A DNA stretch of 64,000 nucleotides from Morchella semilibera (lineage: Eukaryota > Ascomycota > Pezizomycetes > Pezizales > Morchellaceae). The stretch spans positions 4,993,746 through 5,057,745 of the forward strand of contig CM018604.1 of the NCBI GenBank assembly GCA_009192285.1, written 5' to 3'. Shown here in pieces: positions 43,830 to 54,132 of the stretch (positions within the stretch are counted from its first letter, which is position 1; every line of letters starts with the position of its first letter). The translations under genes were made by a program, and so were the position numbers. Under the pieces are notes generated by a model, which was not told where the DNA came from, did not search any database, and was given only the letters and a program-made list of their open reading frames with translations.

Positions 43830-44353
43830 TACGACTAATTTGAAGCGTCGGAGGTTTCGTCGGATGTTTGCAGGTTTCGTCGGAAGATGGGGAATGTGGT
43901 AAGAAGATGAAGAAGATATCCAAGTGAAGATGGGGCATCCGACGAGATATATAGAGAGCCGAGATCCTCAAAAGAAGAATTATAGTGTGGGGCTCAATTG
44001 GACAACTCCTGTCGAAGAACAAAGCAAACAAAGGAAACATAGTGAATATAAGGCATCTCTTCTCCGGATGTGGCAAAGAGCTTCACCAACTTTGATGAAT
44101 GGTCGGTTGTATATGAGGTTTGTCGGCGAGAGGTGGTGAGCTTAGGCGTCGTTATGAGGTTTGATATCAGATGATTCAGAGTCTTGGCACCTACCGACTA
44201 GGCGTCGTTTGACGAATGTCTTGGCTTACGCCTACCAACGTCGATAGGATATCACCGCCTGCCAGTGCTCCACCCCCCTTTGCCTAATCGTTCCACCATA
44301 TAGGCTCTCTACCACGACCTCATGAACTCAATACCACCGAACCTATCAAGAAG
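43830..44353. promoter_or_regulatory. Divergent intergenic region between the second cargo gene and the Plavaka transposase
   Basis: About 520 bp separating two head-to-head genes, so it should carry both promoters. CGTCG/CGACG words recur (43855-43885, 44195-44215). No specific promoter element could be assigned. Confidence 0.4.
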
Positions 44354-47320
44354 ATGTTTTGCCCATACTGCCCCAGAACATACCGCCGCGTAGGGAATCT
44401 CACGAGGCACATTGCCTCCCTCCACGCAAACGAGGAGTGCGAGGACAAGAACGACCTGCATCAGGATCCAGAGGAAGGCGCAGGACCAGTGGAGATTGGG
44501 GCAATTGCCAATTCTGATGAGGAATGGACGGATTCTGAGGCCGACTCGGTACAAGAATCTGACTTCGATGCCTCCGACGATCCCTGCGCGGGAGTACAGC
44601 TAGGGCAATCGGAGAGTTACCGGGACCATTTGAAGGATGACTGGCAACCTTGGGCCCCTTTCAAAGATGCCGCGGAATGGCAATTAGCCAGATTCTTCTT
44701 AGAGCACAAACTAACGTCGTCATCAATTGACGACTACTTTAATGAGGGTCTACACAAGGCTAAGGTGGAGGAACGAACGTTCCAATCCGCCTACACCTTC
44801 CAAAAGAAACTAGAGGAAATGGCCGGATTTCCACCAAGTTTCAAATATGGTACAGTCGGGGACGGAAATGGCAAAACGACCGAGTTCTATTACCGGGATC
44901 CCGTCGAGTGTACCAGGTATCTACTAGCCCAAGAATGCTATGTGGAGGAGATGGTGTATGTCCCAGTAAAGGTATACAATGAAAAAGGACTGCGGCTTTA
45001 CTCGGAGATGCATACGGCGGATTGGTGGTGGGGGATGCAAGAAAGACTTGCACCTGGAGCTACCGTCGTTCCTATCATCTGTAGCTCTAATGTAACTCAT
45101 CTGACCAACTTCTCGGGGGACAAGAAAAGCTGGCTCGTATATATGACGGTAGGCAATATCCCAGGCAAGGTACGGTCGAAGGCCTCGAGCAAAGCGCATC
45201 TTCTCTTAGCCTTTCTGCCGGTTCCGCCGAAGGTAATCGGAGATGCGGCGTATAAGGAGAAAATGCGATTACGGGTGTCGGAAACATTGAAGATGGTTAT
45301 GTCAGTTATCCTCGAGCCTCTAATCAACCTCAACCAGGACTCGGGGGTCATAATGGATTGCGCGGACGGCTACCAAAGGCGGTGCTGGCCTGTGCTCGCG
45401 GTATGGTTGGCTGACTATATGGAGAACTGCAACATCTTGAGCACCAAATTCAACATGTGCCCCAAGTGCGAGGTTCCTGTTGATAGACTGGGAGAATACC
45501 AGACAGAGCCGACGGAGGCTTACCCCCTGAACCAGAATAACTATCGGCTGATGTACGATGATTACATCGCACGGAGGTCGGTTGACCTGGGGACGAGGGA
45601 TCAGAAGAGGCGGATAAAGGTGTTGAAACAGTGGTTCGACGCGCGTGGGATACGACCAACCTACAATCACTTCTGGGACCTACCCTACATTAACGCTTAC
45701 GACCTTCACAGGCCGGATATGCTTCACGTCGTCTACCTGGGAATTCTAAAACATCTGATGGAGTGGTTGGAGGACTTTCTGAACGAGCATAATCGTTTGG
45801 GTGATTTCAATATGATCTGGACCCTCATGCCTCCATATCCCGGCTTTGTGCAACCGACGAAACCATATCAGGCGATTACTCAATGGCAAGGAAAGGAGAT
45901 GCGAAACTTCCTGAAGATAATCCTACCAGCTCTAGCATCAGCCCTCAGAAGGCCAAAGCCAAGTCAGGTAGGGCCTTTTAAGAGAGCCCTCAGATGCGTC
46001 AGATCCCTTGTCAACTGGGTGCTTGTAGCTCAGTACCGTTCCCATAACAATGCAACGATAGATATGTTGGAGGGATATCTAGAGGATTTTCACAGGACCA
46101 AGGGCGTATTCAGGAAATACCGAGCGAGCAGGAAAACTGAGAAACCTGCAGCACAACGACGAAGGGAGCTCCTACAGGAGTACGATATAGAATTAGCGAA
46201 TCTCAACGGATCATCCGTTGCTAGACAAAGACTTGTCAGTGATCAAAGGCTAAACATGTAGGCGGAAATAGACGAAATTCTACGAACAGAATCGCACTTC
46301 AACTTTCCAAAGATTCATTTGATGAGCCACTTCACCGAACATATCCGGCAGTTTGGCAATATTCCCGACTTTTCGATGGAATCTTGCGAGATGGCGCACA
46401 AGGACCAGATCAAAATACTATATCGTCAGAGCAATCGCGTGAATCTGACGATACAGATATTGCGCACGTTTAATAGGGACTACACATTCGCCATACAGGA
46501 GCTAAATCTGATACAGCTAGCTCGAGAGGGGTTTTCTACTGCAGAACTTATCGACAACCTTCGACTAGGGCCCCCAGCGTTGAGAAACAAACGACGAAAG
46601 GCCAGACGAAATTAGGAGGACCTCTGCGACGATCCAGATATGGAGCTGGAGATGATAGCACCATTAAGCCTAAGATCGGAAGAGGCAGAGATTGAAAGGA
46701 GGTCAGTTAGCAGCAGGGAGCAAACGACAACGGTGGGAAGGGTGGTTATACCGGGGGCAGAGGCAAGGCTCGGTTTCTATCTTGGTTGTTACTTCAGGAG
46801 GGAACTCAATGTCAGCGCTGAGTATATGCCAGGAAGAATTTGGGAGTGGCAGGTGGAGGTTTTCAGGCAACTCAACGTGCCGGTACTGCTACATGGCGAA
46901 GGCGACGAAAGAGTAGTCCATGCACTTCGCACTACAGGTAGTTTAGACTACAGGGGGTCAGCGCCAAGAAAGGATTGGGTTTGGTTTCAACAGGGGCCAC
47001 AAGGACTAAACGATCCACTACAGGGGCTTCGTCTAGCAACGCTCCTGAATGTGTTGAAGTTGAAAGACCCGGGACGGAGGAGAGCTAGATTACTCGCGGT
47101 GATCCGACCTCTAAAACCGGACTTTCAGGGAGCCACAGATGAGAATCACGGCCTGGTGAGGGTATCACTGAGAGCGGCATCATCCGACGATGTTTGGGTA
47201 GTTGGTATCAAGTGTATCGTTGGGGCCGCACATCTAGTGCCGGAAACACCGTCGGAGGGGACAAGGAGGTGGCTAGTCAATAGCACAATCGACCTGCATA
47301 CGTTCAACTTGATATACTAA
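44354..47320 (+). CDS. Plavaka-type transposase with two in-frame TAG codons
   Basis: DDE-fold transposase of the Plavaka group (distant relatives of CACTA/En-Spm). The ATG at 44354 opens a C2H2 zinc finger (CPYCPRTYRRVGNLTRHIASLH, residues 3-24), then an acidic linker. The long conserved region includes WWGMQERLAPGATVVPIICSS and the MDCADGYQRRCWPVLAVWLADYMENC block (near residues 335-360). CPKCEVPVDRLG, YDLHRPDMLHVVYLGILKHLMEWL, HFNFPKIHLMSHFTEHIRQFGN and the C-terminal RDYTFAIQELNLIQ follow. One frame runs 989 codons to the stop at 47318-47320, broken only by TAG at 46259-46261 and 46613-46615. Both could be CAG (Gln) changed by C-to-T, as repeat-induced point mutation does. The end is WLVNSTIDLHTFNLIY. 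It lies centrally in the 17.4-kb element. Probably the inactive source transposase. Confidence 0.85.
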
Positions 47321-48339
47321 TGTCGTATTTGGTAAGCTCCGTCCTCAATAAGTGATCTAGGATCGTCAGGTATTAATAGGTGTATAGGTGATGCAGGGGG
47401 TTAATCTTTCGTTGAATCAACTTGATCTTTTAGGAGTGTGAAGGCGACGAGAACCTTAGGGTATTGATTATTCGAATGCAACACTATTAATGTATTTTTA
47501 AAGTACAAACGACGAATGAATATACTACTCCTCTTTCGATAGTGCTAGAAACAATATGGCAGTGCCGAGAAACATCTATTTGATGCGCCGGCAATGTTTT
47601 TGTTCTGTTTCATTTCGCAGCGGCGCCAGTCATTATCCGCGTTTCCCCCAGATATGTACGTCTTTATCCACGTGGGTAGTGATAGTAGTGTAATAAGACG
47701 TGGAATCTAGATGCCAGATGAAAGACGAGAATCAGAAGACGTGAACCTAACGACGAAGGTCGGAAGAAGGAGCGAAGGGGCGAATGGTCTTTAACGCCGG
47801 AACGGAAAGCTCTGAGCAGAAAGCAGGGCTAGGGTTTGAAAAGAGGGATTGTAACCCCCATGTTTTCGCCTTTATCATCTCTACACGCCTTTATCACTAC
47901 AGCTTCACCCTTACGGCTTCATCTACCCCCCATCCTCCGCCTTAATCTCCATCTTGAATATCTTCCTACGTCCTGCAATTCACATCTGTACTAACGTTTA
48001 TATAGACTTCAATCCCCTAGAATTACGCTTAAAGAAAACGACGCTTAAAGGTGGGATAACCCCCACTTAGTCTTTTTTGGATTGATACACGTCCCGACGA
48101 GGAAGGGAAGGCAAACAGCAGTCCCTCAAATGACATCTAACTTGGGTACTATTAAATGCCGCTGTACGGGCAGCCGCGGGTACTAATACAGAGCACTGAC
48201 ATGTACACTGCTGGATGCTTTCCCGACCTTCTGAGGATGCGTGTATGCGTCTGTCGATTTGTGAAAAGTTTACCTTGAGGTCGGGGCCATGGGAGCACCC
48301 GTCTGAAAAGCTCAATGTCCCACGCCTAAGCAGCGAAAA
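47321..48339. other. Non-coding 3' region of the large Plavaka element
   Basis: No supported gene. Contains scattered CGACGAA words (47505-47515, 47750-47760), like those elsewhere in the element. Small frames here overlap on both strands and look accidental. Confidence 0.4.
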
Positions 48340-48639
48340 CATCAGCAAGCCTATTCAACCCTACCGGAGGCCCGGGAGGTGTGGGAGACGTTCGGAGACA
48401 CCCGTCAAACTTTCGATCTCCAGGGGCTTACCCGCCCGTACGAGGGCCTCCTGAGCCTTTGCAGGAGCCTCCGAGCCTTCAAGAAGGCTTAGCGGGCTCT
48501 CCTGATGCTAAGCGGCGCTCTCCTGGCGCCATCTGGAGGCTTTGTAATATTCTCTCCCAAGAGGCTACGAGATATCGTAGACCTCCACACTAGTAAGAGG
48601 TTTTCGTTTAGAGAGGCTTCAGAGACGCTCTGTTATAAG

Positions 48640-48975
48640 CCCAAGGATGAGTAGGGCGTTCTCGTGAGGGCTCCCCAAGCCCTCCTGCTATCTCCGGAGG
48701 ATTAAGCGAGATCTCCCAAGCTCTCCTGTAATCCTGCCAATCTCCTGGGCTCACCTGAGGGCTCGCCAAGCCCTCCTGATATCTCCGGAGACTGCTGATG
48801 ATTAAGCGAAACCTCCCAAGCTCTCCTGCGATCCCTGTCAATCTCCTGGCCTCTCCTGAGGGTTTCCCAAGCCCTCCTGATATCTCCGGAGACTCTTGAA
48901 GATTAAGCCAGATCTCCCATGCTCTCCTGTAATCCCTGCCCATCTCCTGGGCTCTCCCAATATCTCCGAGGACTT
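48640..48975. repeat. Left subterminal tandem repeat of Pla-2
   Basis: About three imperfect units of roughly 110 bp, each with AAGCCCTCCTGATATCTCCG and GATTAAGCGAGATCTCCC-like words. Confidence 0.65.
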
Positions 48976-49075
48976 TCAAACTATTACTAATCTACTGATA
49001 CCTCAAAATCCACTTTGATTATTCATACCATANAGGCCTTCAGGGCCCTGCGGAAAGGGGTGAGCTTATAACATG

Positions 49076-51429
49076 CGCTGATGGCTATGTGCGCCTATGT
49101 TATCCGATACTATGTGCATGGATGCGGATCAACCAGAACACGCCTCGCTGCTAAACCTCAACAATCAGGCCTGCCCTAGGTGCGAAGTTGATTTCAAGGG
49201 CCTAGGGAGCCTTCAAGAAAACCCGCCACGCATTCAGGGAGCGATATATCGAAATGGTAGAGCGTTATAAGGAGGATATGTCAGATACAGCACCCATTGA
49301 ATACCTAGTGTCGAAATCCTTCAAAACTCTGTACAATGCTTTGTGGGCCTTGCCGAAGGCTCAGGTGTATGATCTTCACAAGCCAGATATGTTGCATAAT
49401 ATTTATCTCGGCCTATTGAAACATATGATGGAATGGACTCAACCGTTTTTGAAAAAAACACAATCGGCTAGAGAATTTTGATCGGGCTTGGGCGTCCATT
49501 AAGCCTTACCCAGGGCTTGCTGTACCAAATAAGGCTTATCGGGCAACTGCTCAATGGCAAGGTAAAGAAATGCGTCATCTCGGCCGGATAATTCTAGGAG
49601 CCTTTGCAGTGGCTCTTTGGAACCCCCCAAAAGCTTCGCAGAGCAATGTCGCGGCATGTTCGGGAAGGTAGGAAGTGATTAGTAATGAGTTCGGGTTTCT
49701 TAGGGATGAGTTATCGGGATTTAGTATGTGGATCGGTTGGTGGTGCGGGGAACTGTTCTTTGGGTTTCTATGGGTTTCCGTAGTATGGATTAGTAATCGG
49801 TGAAATTGGAAGGTTATATATATATGGCTAGGATTTCCTTTGTCTTTCCTTTTCTTCTTTCCTTACGCAACCTCCTGTTATCAACCTTTTCCTTTAGGTT
49901 TCTGTTCCCGTTCTCGTTCTTGGTTCTCTATTCTGTTCGATAATAAAATATACTTGGTTCTATACTCCACCGCGCCCTGTCTTCGGTTGTGCCCCTTGGT
50001 ACCCCGCTCCTGAACCCGTCCGCCTCGGTTAACCCTTGGCCCTCTGTCGTCCCTGGCCCTTGTCCATGACCGTGATCCGAATTATCTACTGGTGCCTTCG
50101 CGTATACGTTGAAATCAGAGATTCCCTGTGGACCCTCTGCCCGACCCTGCTCCTGCTATAATCCTCTCGCCCTAGTACCCCGACCCCGTCCCGTAACAAG
50201 CAACTTCGGGAGATCCTTGAGGTGTGTTCGGTCACTAATCGATTTCCACTTGATGGCACAGTACACTACGCATACAAAAGAAACACTAGACTATCTTCAA
50301 GGGTATCTCGAAGATTTCCACAAGTATAAGGATGTGTTTCTGGAATTTAGAGCCGATAAACGAACAAGGAAAGAGGCAAAGGATCAAACAAAGGCGCTGC
50401 AAGGCTCGGGAAGCATTGACAGAGGCCTGGCGGAGCTTGAGGAAATTCGCGAGGCTTCTCATTTCAACTTCATTAAAATGCATCTTCTTTCACACTTCCG
50501 GGGGCATGTAGAGCGATTTGGTAATATTCCAATGTTTTCAACCGATGTGAGCGAGTTAGCTCATAGGCAACAAATTAAGATGGCTTATGCAGCCTCCAAT
50601 AAGGTCGACGCAACAGTTCAGATTCTCGGTTACCACTCAAGGCGTATGGCTATAGAGATACGGGTCTTAAATCTAAAAGATATCGTTGTCAGTCTTCCAG
50701 AACATTACGAGGGCCTCCCAAGCCATCGAGAGAGCCTCCGGGGCATGTTGGAAGTATTCAAAAACGAGGACCCACAAAGGACAAACGAAAGATTCCTAGA
50801 CGATGATAAACACCCGGAACCTAGGATGTCGACCCCCGACGGTGGACCCCACATATTATCTGATATCGCCGATATGATTAAAATCAATAGAAGAACACTA
50901 GCAAGAGTGGTGTCGGAATATGGTCAGGGCCTGAGCCGGGGAGAACAAGGCTTATTGAGCCTTCTGGAGTGCCTGGTGGGGTGCTTTAAGTGCCTACAGG
51001 TGCCAGTATCAATTTTTCAGAAGCCTGACAGTTACGAGATACACAATATACGGTGTACGGGAGAGGCATTATTTAGGAAAAAGGTCGACTCGAAATGATT
51101 GGGCATGGATTAAGGTGGCCACAACGGAGCCGTAGGGAGCCTTTCAGGGACGCCTACCAGGGCTTGTACGAGCAATATTCAAGATACGTGACAGTATATC
51201 GACGAAAACATATCAGCTTTGTCTTGTAGAGCTACTGGAAGCCAAGGATAGGGGTCTTCCAGACGGCTCACACGGTCTTCTTAGAGTTGCGAGGCGCTCT
51301 CGGCAAAGGTTTTGGGTAGTTAATATCAGTAGTGTTTTGGGAATGGCTCATTTGTTCGAGCTGGGACAGGGTCAATGGCTTGTGAACACGAGGATAGATT
51401 TGAGAACGTGGAATGAATTCGATATATAG
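49076..51429 (+). pseudogene. Truncated Plavaka transposase of Pla-2, split by LTR-B
   Basis: Begins at ADGYVRLCYP, matching the ADGYQRRCWP block of the 44354 transposase, so about the first third of the protein, including the zinc finger, is missing. Then come VYDLHKPDMLHNIYLGLLKHMMEW (49360-49435), LRCVRSLIDFHLMAQYTTHT and LDYLQGYLEDFHKYKDVFLEFR (50225-50355). HFNFIKMHLLSHFRGHVERFGN (50460-50525), ASNKVDATVQILGYHSRRM and an end at WNEFDI (51429) complete it. An LTR-B lies between residues corresponding to KASQSN and the LRCVRSL block, and several frame changes and stops occur. The relationship to the larger transposase is clear, but the copies are well diverged. An ambiguous base (n) is at 49033. 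Confidence 0.75.
49647..50198 (+). mobile_element. Solo LTR-B inside Pla-2
   Basis: 552 bp, TGTCGCGGCATG ... GTCCCGTAACA, with the perfect 5-bp duplication AGCAA at 49642-49646 and 50199-50203. Defines the full length of the family. Fossil. Confidence 0.88.
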
Positions 51430-51689
51430 TGACAATGTCTCTGGTGGCCTGGGGAAAGGTACAAGAGGCCTTCATAAAGGCTCGAGTGACTTCAGCTGGC
51501 ATAGAATGTATTTAGAATAAAATTAACATGATAGTAAACGAAACAATATGATCTAGATCGGGGACTCATGAGGGCTCCAGAACCCCTTATAAAGGCGCAG
51601 AAGGCCAGAAGCTCCCGGGCGGCGGGGTAGCCATAAAGAGCTGTATATGTTTTTTGCGTGAAAATAGGTTGTTGGTGGCCTCCGAAACT

Positions 51690-51950
51690 TACTAATCAAA
51701 GCTCGGAAGCCCTCTGGAAGGCTCGGGAGGCGAGAAACAATTAGCGAGGTGTCAGGAGAGGAGGGTAACAGAAGGCTCAGGGAGCCCTCTAGAAGGCTCA
51801 GGAGGCTACATACAATTAGCGAGGTGTCAGGAGAGGTAAGGAGGGTAACAGAAGGCTCAGGAGACTCTCTAGAAGGCTCGGGAGGCCATCGGGAGGCTCG
51901 GGAGGCAACAAATAGTTAGCGAGGTTATTAGGAGAGACGGGAGGGTAATT
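51690..51950. repeat. Right subterminal tandem repeat of Pla-2
   Basis: Three imperfect units of about 80 bp with AGAAGGCTC(A/G)GGAGGC, ACAATTAGCGAGGTGTCAGG and GGAGGGTAACAGAAGGCTCA words. Confidence 0.65.
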
Positions 51951-52013
51951 GCCTTGGCAACGGCCTCCGGAGACCCAGTCAAGCCTCTGGAGAGAGTTTG
52001 AATCTTGCTGATG

Positions 52014-52749
52014 AAGCACTGAGTCAGGATGCAGGATTAATCTACTGGTCGGAAGACCAATGCCTGCCTATCATTCTCGTCTTTCGCGAGCTTGCTCGAT
52101 AGCCAGACTCAGTCTTTGAACGGTGCAACTCGACCTCTCCCGATCAATCCGCATCAAATGGTCCTCGCATGAGGGTCCAGAGAACGACACAAATCTGAAT
52201 TAGGGAGTTCAATTAGTCTAACGTCTTTTTTTTTTTTTTTAGATATATATCCCTACGGAAATCCATCACTGAGTCGAGCACGGCAGCGAGGAATCGAGCA
52301 CGTAGCTAGGTAGGCTTCTACTAGTCGTTGTGGTATTCTATCAGGGGAGGTATCATCTTTGGGAAATTATTTTTAATATGGGTTCTAAGAGCGTCGAAAA
52401 ACCGATATGCCTTTGTTTCGAAACCTCAGGATCGCGACAAAACAAATTTTCGATGTTGAAAACGCCCCCCTTGTATAAATATAGATATAGAATACGGTGT
52501 TTCATAGAGATTTAATCCTTGAAATATGGCAATATAGAATCAGAAGGGTTTTCAGTATAACGACGCACCAAGAGCTTTAATCCAATAAACTTTATTCTCC
52601 AGAAGACTCATATGGGCATTATCGCTTGGTGAAAACATGTAGGACCGTGAGGCCAAATGACGGAGTCAATCAAGAGGATCTCGACGAGATCAAACTACTG
52701 TTCTGATATATCAAAGTGAAATAAAAAGACTAACTTTAACAACTAATCT
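52014..52749. other. Non-coding right part of the large Plavaka element
   Basis: No gene supported. A T-run lies at about 52229-52241. Confidence 0.35.
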
Positions 52750-52970
52750 AACGACGGGGCCAAGAGACAAAAAAAGACGATGAGTCAAAGGACGGGGTCG
52801 GGAGACGGGGTCGAAAGACGAGGAAAGACGACGAATCAAAGGACGGGGTCGAAAGACGGGGTTGAAAGACGATGAAAGACGACGAGTCAGAAGAAGGGGT
52901 CGGGCGACAAAGTAGAACAACGAGTCGAACGACGAACTGAGGTTGCAAGACGAGTCGAGAACTAAATTGT
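52750..52970. repeat. Right subterminal minisatellite of the large Plavaka element
   Basis: Irregular tandem repeat of GACGGGGTCG, AAAGACGA and ACGAGTCAAAGG words, about 11-40 bp apart. Complementary in sense to the left array at 35836-35902. Confidence 0.65.
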
Positions 52971-53078
52971 GTCATGAAACGCGGATTTGGTTCAAAAGAT
53001 ATGATTTTTGGAGAAAAGACGAGATTTGCACCTTGGGAGAGCCTCTTGCGTCTTGGCGAAACATATTTTTTCCTGATG

Positions 53079-53535
53079 GAGAGAGTGAGGACCAGATGGA
53101 CCTCAACGAGAACAATGAGAGGTACTATGGCTTTTCTCTTTAGAGGATGGAATCTTGAGGTACGAGAGGCTATGGCTTGAGAATAGGAGTAGATTCCTAT
53201 ATACCAAAATAACTGGAAGACGAGACAGAGAGAGAAGAAAGAAATAACTAAGAAAAACATTCATCCCCCCTATTTAACACACCTCCTTCACCAGTCTGCT
53301 ATGACTTATACGTCAGCTCATAGAAACCCGTAGAAATCCACCGCAACCATACCTCGTATTCCTCCCCACCATCTCTGCTATTTACATTACAAATCCATCA
53401 CGCCATCGAACCTCCTAGAATCCAATGACGACACTCCCTCCTTGACTCACCCCTCCCTCGCTTAGCATTAACCTAACCATCATAATAACGCTTCGATTAC
53501 TAAACCCCTGAGACCAATACCAAGACGCTGTGACA
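53079..53535 (-). mobile_element. LTR-A, right part, beyond the large Plavaka element
   Basis: Continues the LTR-A interrupted at 35681 (GAGAGAGTGAGGACC...) and ends GCTGTGACA. The outer flanks of the whole LTR (CTAGC/CTAAC-like and ATATC) do not match, so it may itself sit at an older rearrangement. Confidence 0.85.
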
Positions 53536-53627
53536 ATATCATGTTCATCCACCCTTGTTTCCCGTAATTATCTCTCCCTATTTACTTCTGCTTTCCTTGC
53601 CAACTGGTATTCCTTTAATTCCTCTAC
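53536..53627 (-). pseudogene. Distal piece of the Myb/SANT-like gene, beyond Gypsy-2
   Basis: The minus strand reads VEELKEYQLARKAEVNRER, a charged helical segment. It follows on from the segment at 59908-60090 once Gypsy-2 (target TCTAC/TCTGC) is taken out. It then stops. Confidence 0.4.
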
Positions 53628-54132
53628 TATCACGGCTCCACCTCTTGTACCCCGCCTTCCGCCAAGACGTCTTCGGAACAGGGTGGTTGGATAGTGTCGG
53701 TCGATGTCGGAAGTAGAATGATGGATTGGGAAGGAGCTCGGGTAATAGAATGTAAGCGCTAGGAAGGATGGGGTAGTGTAGGGTTGGAAGTATGGGTATT
53801 AGGAATAGTATGGGTGATACGGAAATGGGGGAGGTTCTATGGGATTCTATAATTATGAGTCAGCGGTGTGACGGGGTAGTTGTATATATAGTGTTCGTTC
53901 TTTCCTATGTTTCTGCTTCTCTAGGCAACGTCTTCTTTCTGCTAGCAATACATTACTTTGGCTTCGGCCCTCCTGTTCTTGCCTCGTCCCTGAACCTGAA
54001 CTTGAACCTGAACCTGAACCTGAACCTAAATCTGAACCTGCCTCGCCTCGGGTATCTCCTGAACCAATCCTATCCTTATCCTCGTCCCTGGATCTACCTC
54101 GCTACCCCTTAACCCAACCCCGCCCCGTTGGA
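53628..54132 (+). mobile_element. 5' LTR of Gypsy-2
   Basis: 505 bp, TATCACGGCTCC ... CCCCGTTGGA. It has a TATATATAGTG promoter-like box near 53883 and a hexameric CCTGAA-type repeat near 53996-54040. Confidence 0.88.

Larger units (their letters stand above)
48340..52013 (+). mobile_element. Second Plavaka element (Pla-2), 3674 bp, nested in the large one
   Basis: Starts CATCAGCAAGCC and ends ATCTTGCTGATG; the 10-bp inverted repeat is CATCAGCAAG. A perfect AA duplication lies at 48338-48339 and 52014-52015. Tandem subterminal repeats occur at both ends (48640-48975 and 51690-51950). It carries only the C-terminal part of a Plavaka transposase, and an LTR-B (49647-50198) is inserted in that. 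Terminal repeats are the same as those of MITE-CAT. Confidence 0.83.
35682..53078 (+). mobile_element. Large Plavaka-type DNA transposon, 17,397 bp, with cargo genes
   Basis: Left end CATCAGGAAAAAAATGT; right end, reverse complemented, CATCAGGAAAAAATATGT. The 2-bp duplication GA flanks both ends, and the element interrupts an LTR-A whose two parts add up to one full LTR. Inverted subterminal repeats rich in GACGGGGTCG/CGTC words lie at 35836-35902 and 52750-52970. It carries a Plavaka transposase (44354-47320, plus), a DUF6532-like gene (38913-36931, minus) and a Lys/acid-rich gene (about 43829-40755, minus). Later insertions are four LTR-A copies (36057, 39278, 40121, 41673), a MITE-CAT (43084) and a 3.7-kb Plavaka element (48340). 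Removing these leaves about 11 kb. Plavaka/CACTA-like elements are known for 2-3 bp duplications. Confidence 0.85.

Noticed and set aside
44841-45670. Minus-strand frames opposite the Plavaka transposase
   Set aside because: Shadows of the transposase reading frame.
46259-46615. Reassigned TAG codon or programmed read-through in the Plavaka transposase
   Set aside because: Two C-to-T changes in Gln codons explain the TAGs more simply. The host genes here end in ordinary stops, TAG included (SDH3).
48067-48593. Frames of 70-93 residues around the left end of Pla-2
   Set aside because: They cross the element boundary at 48340, overlap on both strands and have no conserved blocks.
49033-49033. 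Ambiguous base n
   Set aside because: A base-call uncertainty, not biology. It lies before the Pla-2 transposase remnant and does not affect its reading.
52750-52970. Possible CRISPR-like array
   Set aside because: Repeat lengths and spacers are irregular and the setting is a fungal transposon end; it fits subterminal repeats.
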